Positions 6,227-13,919 of a stretch of 15,643 nt of DNA are shown one piece after another. The notes under the pieces are model-generated. The model did not search any database, was not told where the DNA came from, and was given only the letters and a program-made list of their open reading frames with translations. This DNA is from Planctomycetaceae bacterium (GTDB taxonomy: Bacteria; Planctomycetota; Planctomycetia; Planctomycetales; Planctomycetaceae). The position numbers and the translations under genes are program-made. Location: contig JAGQQP010000035.1 of assembly GCA_020426085.1 (NCBI GenBank), positions 1 through 15,643 on the forward strand, written 5' to 3'. Position 1 is the first letter of the stretch, and each line of letters opens with the position of its first letter.

Positions 6227-7219
6227 TTATTTGTCAGATTTCTGCTTCTCAGGTTTTGTCTGAGCAGCATCGAATTCCTTCCAGAATTCCTCTGCGGCTT
6301 TGACAGTATCAAAGCTGGAGCCCAGACCTTGAATGGATGGATTTTCCCTGATCACATCCAGGCCTTTTTTGATATTGGCGGGTGTAAAAATCAGACGCTG
6401 TAAAGGCATTCCTTTCAGAGGTGTCAAATCTGTCACAGCGGAATTCGCGAGATTCAACCGCAGGATCTGCATGCCCCGCAGTGGTGAGAGGTCGGCGACT
6501 TTCGTGTCCTGAATATCCAGGCTCTCCAGCAGCATCCCTTTCAGTGGTGAGATATCGGTAATTTCCGTATTGGGAATCCAGAGTGTCTTGAGGGGGAGTG
6601 TGTTGATCAACCCCAGGTTCTTAACCTTGGTGTCAAACAGATTGAGTTGGTTAAGGGGCATACCTTCCAGAGGGGAAATGTCTGAAACGGGGGTGTGTTC
6701 CATACGCAGAATTCGAATGGGCATTCCTTGTAAGGGACTGAGATCACTGACGAACGAACCTTCCAGATAGAGTTCCTGAATTTTCATTCCTTTCAGCGGA
6801 CTCAAATCAGAGACCGGACAATGTGTGAGATCCAGGTACTGCAGATCCATGCCTTTCAGCGGGCTTAAATCGGAAACGGGACAGTTCATCAGATCCAGAA
6901 ACTGCAGTTTCATTCCTTTCAGGCCTGAAATATCTTCCACGCCGACCAGTTTGGCTGAAATGATCTCTCCGTTTTCTTTCCCAAATTCGGCCTTGTTCTG
7001 ATAATCAGGATTATTTTTTTTCAGACGATCGTGAATATCCTGTTCCGTCAGAACGACAGGGCCGGCAGGCGCTGTCGGGACAGGGGGATCTGTTACTGTG
7101 CTCTTTGCTGTCTTTTCGGGAGCTTTTTCCTCGCCGCAACCGGTAAACAGGAAGATGCTTACAAGACAACTCAGACAAATGATTATCAACTGGTTTTCGT
7201 TTCTCATAATGGGCCGCAT
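6227..7219 (-). CDS. Leucine-rich repeat lipoprotein
   Basis: A predicted surface or periplasmic lipoprotein of 330 residues. The hydrophobic signal (LIIICLSCLVSIFLF) ends in LFTGC with Cys28 as the lipid site, followed by a Pro/Thr/Lys-rich linker to about 55. Residues 95-275 are about eight leucine-rich repeats of 21-22 residues with the pattern LDLxxxPVSDLSPLKGMxL. Two neighbouring repeats (residues about 104-146) are nearly identical at DNA level too, suggesting recent tandem duplication. The tail (GLDVIRENPSIQ, AAEEFWKEFD) resembles the tails of other planctomycete LRR proteins. Start is ATG 7219 or ATG 7207, four codons later; neither has a Shine-Dalgarno. It begins 30 bp after the dehydratase gene and may be read from the same transcript. 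Such proteins usually bind other proteins; the partner is unknown. Confidence 0.88.
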   Translation of the reverse strand: MRPIMRNENQLIIICLSCLVSIFLFTGCGEEKAPEKTAKSTVTDPPVPTAPAGPVVLTEQDIHDRLKKNNPDYQNKAEFGKENGEIISAKLVGVEDISGLKGMKLQFLDLMNCPVSDLSPLKGMDLQYLDLTHCPVSDLSPLKGMKIQELYLEGSFVSDLSPLQGMPIRILRMEHTPVSDISPLEGMPLNQLNLFDTKVKNLGLINTLPLKTLWIPNTEITDISPLKGMLLESLDIQDTKVADLSPLRGMQILRLNLANSAVTDLTPLKGMPLQRLIFTPANIKKGLDVIRENPSIQGLGSSFDTVKAAEEFWKEFDAAQTKPEKQKSDK

Positions 7220-7249
7220 TTCAGAGTGTAAGAATTCGAGATAGATAGA

Positions 7250-8287
7250 TCAGTTTACAAGTTGCAGTTGATGTTCGTCGAATAACAGACCAAAGCCAGG
7301 GCGATCTGAAACTTCGATCTTACCCTGTTGAATCTCTGGTTGTCCTTTGACCCAGGTCATCCAGGGGCGACCGGTTTCTGCGAGGGGCTGAGGATCCAGC
7401 GCGGCGATGGCGTGCAATGCCCAGATTTCACAACCGCGATGCGGGCAGACACGTAAGCCAGCTTCCTTTGCCATTGTGTAGATTCTGATCAGTTCCGTCA
7501 AACCACCGCACCAGTTGACATCGGGTTGAAGTACCGCATGCAGTTTCTGTTCAATGAGCGGGCGAAACGCCTCTGCGGTAAACTCATGCTCGCCCCCCGC
7601 GATGGGGACTTCTGTTTTTTCTTTGAGGATCGCGTAACCGGCCAGATCGTCCGGGGATAATGGTTCTTCGATCCATTCGACCTGAAACGGTTTGATTGCC
7701 TGCGAAATCGAAATGGTTGATTCGATGTCCCATTTCATCCAGGCATCGACCATCAGTAACGGCGAGGCACCAATGCTGGATCGTGCCTGTTCAATGGAGG
7801 CGACCATCAAATCGCGTTGTTCCGGAGCAGCAATTTTTCCCAGGTGCAGTTTATAACCTGCGTGCTCACCGGTAGTCGCAAGATCCTCTGTTGACCACAC
7901 CGTATGATAGGTTGGCAATTTTGTACCAGGAGTGCCTCCGAGCAGTGCGACTACCGGTTTCTGTTCCCGTTTTCCCTGCAGATCCCACAAGGCCAGGTCG
8001 ACTCCGCTGATGGCCATGATGGCAATGCCTTTGCGGCCAAATGCCAGAGTGGCCTGATACATGTCATTCCAGAGTTGTGATATTTCTGCCGGGTTTCTGC
8101 CGAGCAGGAGATCGCGCAGGACGGTCTTGACCACGTGTTGTCCTGCCAGTCCTCCCCCGCCCACTCCATAGCCTGTGATACCGGCATCGGTGTCAATGGC
8201 GACGAGAATCTGACCCAGACTGGTACGCCAGTCGGGAGGAGAGTTTTTACCTGCAGGTTGTATCGCGCGAACGTCTGTGATTTGCAT
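7250..8287 (-). CDS. Enolase-superfamily sugar-acid dehydratase, L-rhamnonate dehydratase-like
   Basis: A mandelate racemase/muconate lactonizing family enzyme of 345 residues. These Mg-dependent cytoplasmic enzymes abstract the proton alpha to a carboxylate; most sugar-acid members dehydrate to a 2-keto-3-deoxy acid. The N-terminal capping domain covers about 1-120 (GITGYG, DLALWDLQGKR). In the barrel the metal ligands are Asp181 (MVDAWMKW), Glu207 (WIEEPL) and Glu233 (GGEHEFT), with Asp256 (LQPDVNWCGGLTEL) and the likely base His283 (CPHRG). GGEHEFT, QPDVNWCGGLTEL and PGFG resemble E. coli L-rhamnonate dehydratase as I remember it, hence the call; galactonate- or other acid-sugar specificity cannot be excluded. 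ATG 8287 opens with MQITDVRAIQ, a typical family start, without a Shine-Dalgarno. No kinase, aldolase or transporter for sugar acids is nearby, so the substrate is not shown by context. Confidence 0.85.
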   Translation of the reverse strand: MQITDVRAIQPAGKNSPPDWRTSLGQILVAIDTDAGITGYGVGGGGLAGQHVVKTVLRDLLLGRNPAEISQLWNDMYQATLAFGRKGIAIMAISGVDLALWDLQGKREQKPVVALLGGTPGTKLPTYHTVWSTEDLATTGEHAGYKLHLGKIAAPEQRDLMVASIEQARSSIGASPLLMVDAWMKWDIESTISISQAIKPFQVEWIEEPLSPDDLAGYAILKEKTEVPIAGGEHEFTAEAFRPLIEQKLHAVLQPDVNWCGGLTELIRIYTMAKEAGLRVCPHRGCEIWALHAIAALDPQPLAETGRPWMTWVKGQPEIQQGKIEVSDRPGFGLLFDEHQLQLVN

Positions 8288-8424
8288 GCTGCCATTCTAC
8301 TCAAATAAGATAGAAAAAGCAGGGATCTGCAGTGAGATGGCTGGTCAGAATCAAAGGAATTTCTGCAGCGGAACGTTCGAACGAGAGCGTGCGCTTCAGG
8401 TGTTATTCTGCCAGGGGAGAAGAA

Positions 8425-9687
8425 CTATCTGCCTTCAGCAACCTGCTGATTCTGCGGTTTGGCCTGTACGGGAGCAACCCGGAAGTTCTTAGGAAGATTC
8501 TTCTTCAGCCAGTCATCCATTCCGTTGATGGTTTCTGCATTGATTTTTGCAGCTACATTAGGTTGCAGAACGGTGGAGATCGGTTTAATGACCTGTTTAT
8601 AGGCATCATTGACCACAGTCTGATTTACCTGCATTTTGGTCAGGCCTGTGTTATCAGCCGGGTTCTCAGGCTTGAATGCCAGGTATACGTTCCAGAAACA
8701 GCGTTTCCAGAAGAATGCGTTGGGGTTCGCATTGTAGGCCTGAATCATTTTGCGTGTCATATCGACAATGGAATAGGTGATGAGTTTAATATCCGCGTTT
8801 GCTTTGAGTGGAAGCTTGCCAATATTTTCTGCGGCAGCAGATCGAACATCCCAGGTCCGTTTTGCGTTATTCATGACTTTCAGCAAAGCATCCGTGACGA
8901 TGGGCTGCCGAGCGAGGTTGTCGGAAATACCCAGTGAACCGAGGGCATTCACCAGACTGCGCTGATACCAGGAAAACTCGTTGACCGACTGGATTAACTC
9001 ATCAATAATTTCTTCTGCAATTTTAACCCGTAACTGGTTGGTCGGATTACCAGTCTGTCCGATTCGCGCGAGGCCGTTGGCAGCGACAATCTTGACTTCA
9101 GTCGGCTGAGATTTATCATTCAGGATCTTGACCAGGGGCACATAAGCCATGGTGTAAGCGACGCGATCCGTTTTCTTCTGACGGTCTTCGTCACGCAGGT
9201 CAAGTTGGGAAAGTAACACGACGGCACTGAACCGAACCAGGCGATGATTGTCGAGCAGGTCCTGGGCTCGTTTTGTGAGTTCTTCGAGATATAGTTCACG
9301 TGCCTGAAAGTTACCGGAAATCTTGCCGGAAAAACTAATATCACGCAGGATATTTGCCCGCAGTTTGTTCAGGTCGGTCTCATTTTCGGGTTTATTGGGA
9401 TCCTGCTTGAGGGTCATCAGGTAGACGTGATATTTCGCTCCTTCGGCAATCAGTTTTTTCTCTTCAGCAGAACTGATTTTTCCGCCCCGCAGCACTTTGT
9501 CGAAATCCCGTGATTTGGTTTTTCGAAAATTGACCGCTTCATCGGGAGTGATCAACTCTTTGTATACATTCAATGCGTCGTTCTGGGCATTGGGGTCTGC
9601 CGGTTGCTGGCCGAGAACTAACGAACTGGAACACAGTAACAGACCGGCTGCCAGCAGAACATGTCTGCATACTCTGGCGGTCAGCAT
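8425..9687 (-). CDS. Secreted HEAT-repeat-like protein, function unknown
   Basis: A 420-residue exported protein that I do not recognise as a characterised family. I chose ATG 9687 over an upstream ATG at 9747 because it has AGGA six bases before it and gives a clean signal peptide (MLTARVCRHVLLAAGLLLCSSS, likely cut after VLG). The mature part begins with a Gln/Asn/Asp-rich segment, then about 130 residues of charged helices, then helical pairs with HEAT/armadillo-like sequence (for example VKIVAANGLARIG, QRSLVNALGSLGI, VRSAAAENIGKLPL at roughly residues 195-290). The end is a lysine/glutamine-rich tail (PVQAKPQNQQVAEGR). HEAT solenoids usually serve as binding scaffolds; no catalytic motif is visible. 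It stands 137 bp before the dehydratase gene on the same strand. Confidence 0.8.
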   Translation of the reverse strand: MLTARVCRHVLLAAGLLLCSSSLVLGQQPADPNAQNDALNVYKELITPDEAVNFRKTKSRDFDKVLRGGKISSAEEKKLIAEGAKYHVYLMTLKQDPNKPENETDLNKLRANILRDISFSGKISGNFQARELYLEELTKRAQDLLDNHRLVRFSAVVLLSQLDLRDEDRQKKTDRVAYTMAYVPLVKILNDKSQPTEVKIVAANGLARIGQTGNPTNQLRVKIAEEIIDELIQSVNEFSWYQRSLVNALGSLGISDNLARQPIVTDALLKVMNNAKRTWDVRSAAAENIGKLPLKANADIKLITYSIVDMTRKMIQAYNANPNAFFWKRCFWNVYLAFKPENPADNTGLTKMQVNQTVVNDAYKQVIKPISTVLQPNVAAKINAETINGMDDWLKKNLPKNFRVAPVQAKPQNQQVAEGR

Positions 9688-10374
9688 TTCAATTCCTGAA
9701 ACGGTCTGATACGAGCATATGGATTGTCGCACGGAAAGTTCCTTCATTCAACGTTCTGCTCGAACCCCAGTACATTCAGAAGCACAGGGTTTTCTCGACT
9801 TCAATTGGGAGCGTTACATTCAAGGAAAATATTACACAAATAAGGCAAATAACTCTATGGCAGCCGAATAGATTTCCTGTGATTAAATGCCGACTGCTAT
9901 TCTGGTTCCGAACGAAGCGGAATGAGGATATGAATCACTATAAATCATACGATAAATATAGAGCAGATACCAATTAAATCTGCCATTTTCGAGTAGCAGA
10001 TTCAGGGAATCAGCGTCCCAATCCTACTTGCACGGTCAAAATCACTCTGTTGTCGCTGCAGGAATAAATTCCACTGTCTTCCATGGCACTGTTTTATTAT
10101 CTTACGGTATCGCTTTACCTTACGAACTGTCAAGATTTTTCTCAATCCTTAAGCCGGAATTCTTGTGCAAGGTGAATGTGCTTCCGAATTTACTGAGGAC
10201 AATCATAATTTGTAACTAGTCATCCATGCCTGTCGAGATGGTATGTGTGAAGAAAATGTGATTACTTGCGATCAGAATGTTCAGCTTCCCGCTGTCGTCT
10301 GTGGCTTCTTATGACGGTTATCTGGGTTCTGAGGAATTCAGTGTGAGATTATCCCTGTCTGGAATGGATATTGT
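9688..10374. other. Divergent intergenic region
   Basis: Almost 690 bp separate the minus-strand HEAT-like gene from the plus-strand deacetylase-family gene. I find no convincing gene in it. It is AT-richer than the genes around it and holds small inverted repeats: AATCTGC/GCAGATT with a 12-base loop (9977-10002) and TTCCG/CGGAA with a seven-base loop (9906-9922). No promoter with both boxes near consensus was found on either strand, although promoters for both flanking genes must lie here. Confidence 0.5.
9977..10002. repeat. Inverted repeat, 7-bp stem
   Basis: AATCTGC and GCAGATT are exact inverted copies around 12 bases. GCAGAT recurs singly at 9963. There is no T-run, so it is not a canonical terminator; an operator or chance are both possible. 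Confidence 0.3.
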
Positions 10375-11307
10375 ATGACAGTTTATTTTCAGAGTAACAC
10401 ATTCTTAAGGCATAAGACCGGGGCTCACCCGGAATGTGGTCTGAGGCTGGAAACGGTGATGAATCAGGTTTCTGCCGCGGCAATTTCCAATTTAGTAATC
10501 ATGAACGATCCTCAGGTTGGAACGGGAGAGGAAATCTTACGCGTTCATCCTGAAACGTACTTAAATGAGTTACAGGCCTTCTCAGCAGCAGGCGGGGGCC
10601 GAATTGAATCCGATACGGTAATGTCTGCCGACTCGTATGAGGTGGCCCGCTATGCAGCAGGTTGTGCGGTTGAAGCCGTGGATCAGGTGATCAAGGGGCA
10701 GGCAAAACAGGTTTTTTGTGCCAGCAGGCCACCGGGACATCACGCCCTGTCAGATCGAGCCATGGGGTTTTGTCTATTGAATAACGTGGCCATCGCCGCC
10801 CGCCACGCCGTTGACTTTCATGGTTTAAACCGTGTTCTGATTGTTGACTGGGACGTGCATCACGGAAACGGCACCCAGGATATTTTTTATGAAGAGGAGT
10901 CCGTCTACTTCTTTTCCGCCCATAGGCACCCGTTTTATCCGGGGACCGGTCTGGGACATGAAACGGGATCGGGAGCAGGACAGGGGACGATCTGGAACCT
11001 TCCTCTGGCATTCGGGATCTCCCGACAGGATTATCTCTCCCAGTTTGAGCGAATGCTGGCCGATGCTGCTGCCAGTTGCCGGCCCGAACTGATTCTGATC
11101 AGCGCAGGCTTTGATGCGCACAAGGATGATCCGATCGGCTCGCTGGGGCTGGAGACGGAAGATTTTGGTGCCTTAACTCGGCTGGTCAAGGAAGTGGCAA
11201 GTGACTACTGTGAAGGACGCATCGTCAGTCTGCTGGAGGGGGGCTATCATCCCCAGAGGCTGGCGGAGTCGGTGGTCTGTCATTTAAACAGTCTGAGTCA
11301 TGACTGA
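10375..11307 (+). CDS. Histone-deacetylase-family zinc amidohydrolase
   Basis: A 310-residue, single-domain member of the arginase/deacetylase fold that removes acetyl groups from an amine; bacterial relatives act on acetylated polyamines or proteins, or are named AcuC-like. All active-site features are present: His122-His123 in RPPGHHA, the GFCLLNN loop (131-137), zinc ligands Asp160 and His162 in VDWDVHHGNGTQ, zinc ligand Asp247 in SAGFDAHKDDPIG, and the catalytic Tyr291 in LEGGYH. It therefore looks active and resembles the class II-type bacterial group. No signal peptide or membrane segment is seen, so it is cytoplasmic. ATG 10375 opens with MTVYFQSNTFLRHKTGAHPE, where the usual family N-terminus sits, but lacks a Shine-Dalgarno. 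It is convergent with the next gene, 19 bp apart. Substrate cannot be told from the context. Confidence 0.92.
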   Translation: MTVYFQSNTFLRHKTGAHPECGLRLETVMNQVSAAAISNLVIMNDPQVGTGEEILRVHPETYLNELQAFSAAGGGRIESDTVMSADSYEVARYAAGCAVEAVDQVIKGQAKQVFCASRPPGHHALSDRAMGFCLLNNVAIAARHAVDFHGLNRVLIVDWDVHHGNGTQDIFYEEESVYFFSAHRHPFYPGTGLGHETGSGAGQGTIWNLPLAFGISRQDYLSQFERMLADAAASCRPELILISAGFDAHKDDPIGSLGLETEDFGALTRLVKEVASDYCEGRIVSLLEGGYHPQRLAESVVCHLNSLSHD

Positions 11308-11326
11308 GCCTGGTTCTGGAAGACTG

Positions 11327-12355
11327 TTATTTCTGATAGATCGGCAGGTAACCTTTATCAAGCTGCAGAATAGTGGCATTGATGGCAGTCGTATAGACGG
11401 GGCCGACATGTCCTTCCATCCAGGCACCGGAGGCAGACTGTTTGCGGAGAATCTGCTTGCCGATATCTTCGATGTATTTATCCCAGTCCTTGGTTTCACC
11501 GCGGTACATGACCTGGGCGTAATAAAAATGAGCATAATGCCAGTGCCCGAAGTAACGGTTTGAGTTTCCTCCCGGCCAGATATTCTTCTTGCAGAAATCG
11601 AGCATGTTTTTCAGGTGATCGGAGTCATATTCTCCCGCATTGAACAGGGCGGCACAGGCGGCTGCTGTGATCGCCGGTCGAGCACCGCCGCCGCGAATAC
11701 TGTATTGGACGCCCCCTTCGGGAGTTGTGCAGTCTGAAATGTATTTCTTGGCGCGGTCGATGATTTTTTTATCGACGGGGATGCCGGCATTGCGACAGGC
11801 GCGTAATCCCTGGACCTGTGTGATACAGGTTGAGCCTTCATCAAAATCATTGCCGTCTTTGGCAGAAACATATCCCCAACCGCCACGCGTTGTCTGGGCA
11901 CCGGCGCAGAATTCGACGGCTTTCATCAGTACTTTTTTGAGTTCCTCTCGACGGAGCGAGTCTTCTTCTTCGCCATAAACCTGGGAGAGGAAGACCATGG
12001 AATAGCCGTGCCCGTAGGTGTAATGGTAGTCGTTCTTATAACCGATCAGACCATTGGGCTGGCTCATTTCCAGCAGGTAATCCACGGCGTTCTTTACATT
12101 CTTTGCATACTTCCCGCGTGTGGTCGTAGATCCTTCTGCCAGTAATGCATTACCGGCAAGCGCCGTCATCGCTACCCGGTACTGGCCGCCGTTGGCTTCC
12201 CAGTATCCCTGGCGACGCTGTAGCCTGGCGAGGTATTCCAGGGCATTAGAAATCGCCTGCTGCATTTTCGGGTCACGTTTTTTAGCCGAGGCCGTCTCGG
12301 GGCTGGACAGAACCAAGCCGACAGTCATCAGGCATACGAAAAGAATGAATCTCAT
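11327..12355 (-). CDS. Secreted squalene-cyclase-like alpha/alpha-toroid repeat protein
   Basis: A 342-residue exported protein with prenyltransferase/squalene-oxidase-type repeats. ATG 12355 is the start: GGGAG lies six bases before it, and the TTG directly upstream is less likely. Residues 1-24 form a signal peptide (FILFVCLMTVGLVLSS, cut after ASA). The rest is a set of helical-pair repeats with QW-like motifs, such as YLARLQRRQGYW, AGAQTTRGGWGYV, PEGGVQYSIRGGG and RKQSASGAWMEG. The catalytic DXDD of squalene-hopene cyclases is absent and the protein is about half their length, so it is unlikely to cyclise squalene; planctomycetes carry many such exported toroid proteins of unknown role, possibly binding glycans or proteins. 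It follows the ferredoxin gene by 120 bp containing two inverted repeats. Confidence 0.85.
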   Translation of the reverse strand: MRFILFVCLMTVGLVLSSPETASAKKRDPKMQQAISNALEYLARLQRRQGYWEANGGQYRVAMTALAGNALLAEGSTTTRGKYAKNVKNAVDYLLEMSQPNGLIGYKNDYHYTYGHGYSMVFLSQVYGEEEDSLRREELKKVLMKAVEFCAGAQTTRGGWGYVSAKDGNDFDEGSTCITQVQGLRACRNAGIPVDKKIIDRAKKYISDCTTPEGGVQYSIRGGGARPAITAAACAALFNAGEYDSDHLKNMLDFCKKNIWPGGNSNRYFGHWHYAHFYYAQVMYRGETKDWDKYIEDIGKQILRKQSASGAWMEGHVGPVYTTAINATILQLDKGYLPIYQK

Positions 12356-12380
12356 CAATTACTCCCTCTATACAGAGGAC

Positions 12381-12457
12381 CCGGCGGTTATGATCACACA
12401 ATGCCGGAAATAATGAGAAGCTCTGAGCTGAACGCGGATCATAATTACCAGAGCTTC
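12381..12457. repeat. Two inverted repeats between the ferredoxin and toroid genes
   Basis: CCGGC (12381-12385) pairs with GCCGG (12403-12407), and GAAGCTCTG (12417-12425) pairs with CAGAGCTTC (12449-12457) around 23 bases. Neither is followed by a T-run in the minus direction. The nine-bp one lies just past the ferredoxin stop at 12476 and may help end that transcript. Confidence 0.35.
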
Positions 12458-12475
12458 CCGGATTTGGGTTTCAGG

Positions 12476-12835
12476 TTATTTATCAACCCATTCTACAGGT
12501 TGAGGTTCAATTTCGGGTTTAGGCATATGGCCTGCGTCGGCACGGCCGCTCCCTTCCAGACGACTGATCGCCCGGACGGTCATATCATGATCGCAGAGAA
12601 TCTGACAGCTGAGACGGCAGCCGGTAACGTCACGCGCTTCGAGTACATTCTTTTCAGCGACCGTCATTTTTTCAGGTTCACCTTCGATGAACTCAACTCG
12701 GCATGTTGTACAGCGAGCTGCGCCGCCACAGGCATGTAATTGATCGATCTGGGCATCCTCGGTCAGTGCCAAAACCAGGCGCTTACCAGATTCCACTTCG
12801 AATTCTCCTACATTTTCAACGGTCAGTTTTGGCAT
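12476..12835 (-). CDS. 2Fe-2S ferredoxin
   Basis: A small electron carrier of 119 residues with one beta-grasp domain. The cluster ligands are Cys36, Cys42, Cys45 (CGGAARCTTC, spacing C-x5-C-x2-C) and Cys77 (RLSCQ); the x5 spacing is that of the adrenodoxin/Isc type rather than the plant type. Two further cysteines, 73 and 81, flank the last ligand. After about residue 90 a proline- and acid-rich tail (PKPEIEPQPVEWVDK) extends beyond the usual domain. ATG 12835 has GAGG five bases upstream, a good Shine-Dalgarno. The gene probably has its own promoter (TATAAT at 12934-12939). No partner reductase or oxygenase is adjacent, so its electron acceptor is unknown. Confidence 0.93.
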   Translation of the reverse strand: MPKLTVENVGEFEVESGKRLVLALTEDAQIDQLHACGGAARCTTCRVEFIEGEPEKMTVAEKNVLEARDVTGCRLSCQILCDHDMTVRAISRLEGSGRADAGHMPKPEIEPQPVEWVDK

Positions 12836-12933
12836 TGTTTCCTCTGTATTTCAGTTCGGGTTGAGTCCGGAACTCATCATGAATTGAGACGCTTCAGTAC
12901 CTCTACGAGTTTCCGGTGATGTTAACTCAATAA

Positions 12934-12962
12934 ATTATAGTAGTTTGCAGCAGATTATTTAA
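12934..12962 (-). promoter_or_regulatory. Likely ferredoxin promoter
   Basis: On the minus strand an exact TATAAT (12939-12934) lies 17 bp after TTAAAT (12962-12957), a half-matching -35 overlapping the stop codon of the universal stress gene. A start at about 12927 would give a leader of about 92 nt to the ferredoxin ATG. Confidence 0.45.
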
Positions 12963-13429
12963 GTCGGCATTACAAATTCGCGTTCCGGGTGAGAAACTGT
13001 CAGTACCGGACAGGGGGCTTTGCGGACTACCTTTTCCGCGACACTTCCCAGTAACATGTGTTTTAGGCCGGTACGACCATGGGTGCCGATCACAATCAGA
13101 TCGATTTCTGCTTTTTTGGCATAACGGATTATTTCCAGGAAGGCAGGGCCCACACAGACTTCACGTACGACTTTCAGGTTTTCTGTTCCAGGCAGTCCGG
13201 GCATTTCTTCCAGCTGTTTCTGAGCCAGGCTCTGCATGTCGGCTACCAGATCATTCATCGAGGTTCCCATCATGTTCGGCTCCGGGAACATGGCGACGGC
13301 ATCCTGAACAACATTCAGCAAATGTAATTCGGCGCCAAATCGGTTTGCGAACTCACATCCATAAAGCAGCGCCTGCTGCCCGAATTCACTGAAGTCGGTT
13401 GGTACGAGAATTTTCTTCAAATCAATCAT
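12959..13429 (-). CDS. Universal stress protein, UspA family
   Basis: A 156-residue cytoplasmic stress protein with one Usp domain. ATG 13429 is preferred over a start 38 codons upstream (13543) because GGAG lies seven bases before it, the protein then opens MIDLKKILVPTDFSE exactly as the family does, and a promoter -10 sits just upstream. The ATP-binding signature G-x2-G-x9-G-S is complete: Gly115 (GTHG), Gly118, Gly128 and Ser129 (LLGSVAEKVVRKAPCPVL), so it is predicted to bind ATP. Residues 50-65 (PEPNMMGTSMNDL) form a Met-rich loop common in this family. Its role in the cell, usually survival under stress or starvation, cannot be refined here. Confidence 0.93.
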   Translation of the reverse strand: MIDLKKILVPTDFSEFGQQALLYGCEFANRFGAELHLLNVVQDAVAMFPEPNMMGTSMNDLVADMQSLAQKQLEEMPGLPGTENLKVVREVCVGPAFLEIIRYAKKAEIDLIVIGTHGRTGLKHMLLGSVAEKVVRKAPCPVLTVSHPEREFVMPT

Positions 13430-13919
13430 GGGGTCACTCCTTGTTATATTATATCCATCTACTTCTGTTACTTCAGAGACCGGTTCAGCACTTCTCGGTA
13501 ACGATTTCAAAAATGATCCTGCCTGTTTCCGGCCAAAGACCAACAGGGGCGGTCAATGGACGACGACAGGCATAATCCTTAGAACTTAACAGATTCCTAA
13601 ACCTGATTCAGCCACTAATATCGTTATTTTAGTGATGTTCCGTACCGTTTAGCCGCTTACAGATAATACGATCGTTAGATCACAAAAAATAGCTTTATCA
13701 ATCACGACACTTGCATTTATGAGAAATCGTTTTTGCGAGAATAAACGGATGGCTGTTGCGCCTATTCTAACTGATTGACTACTTTCATATATGCGAAAAC
13801 GGCAGATTTAACCGATTTTTATTCCGTGTGCCATACCACATTTTATGAGCTTGTCAAATACGGGAAGTGGTTTTTTTTAGATTGGCACTGTCTGATTGAC
13901 ACGGAAAGAGGAAATCAAG
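13430..13919. other. Divergent intergenic region
   Basis: Nearly 490 bp lie between the universal stress gene and the plus-strand lipoprotein. Apart from the minus-strand promoter at 13448-13476 I see no gene. On the plus strand TTGTCA (13851-13856) followed by an 18-bp gap and TTTTAG (13875-13880) is a weak promoter candidate for the lipoprotein; a T8 run lies at 13871-13878. Confidence 0.45.
13448..13476 (-). promoter_or_regulatory. Likely universal stress gene promoter
   Basis: On the minus strand TATAAT (13453-13448) matches consensus exactly, 17 bp after CTGAAG (13476-13471), a half-matching -35. The start would fall at about 13441, leaving a 12-nt leader that still holds GGAG. A weak -35 would fit activator control. 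Confidence 0.45.

Noticed and set aside
9688-9747. Upstream ATG extension of the HEAT-like protein
   Set aside because: Adds 20 residues before a clean signal peptide, whereas the ATG at 9687 has AGGA at good spacing.
10028-10219. Plus-strand ORF of 63 codons in the long intergenic region
   Set aside because: Starts with TTG, has no Shine-Dalgarno, and its composition looks random.
13430-13543. 38-codon N-terminal extension of the universal stress protein
   Set aside because: The extension precedes the canonical family start and covers the promoter and Shine-Dalgarno of the shorter form.
13883-13898. Sigma-54-like TGGCAC box before the lipoprotein
   Set aside because: The GC expected ten bases after GG is absent (TT instead).
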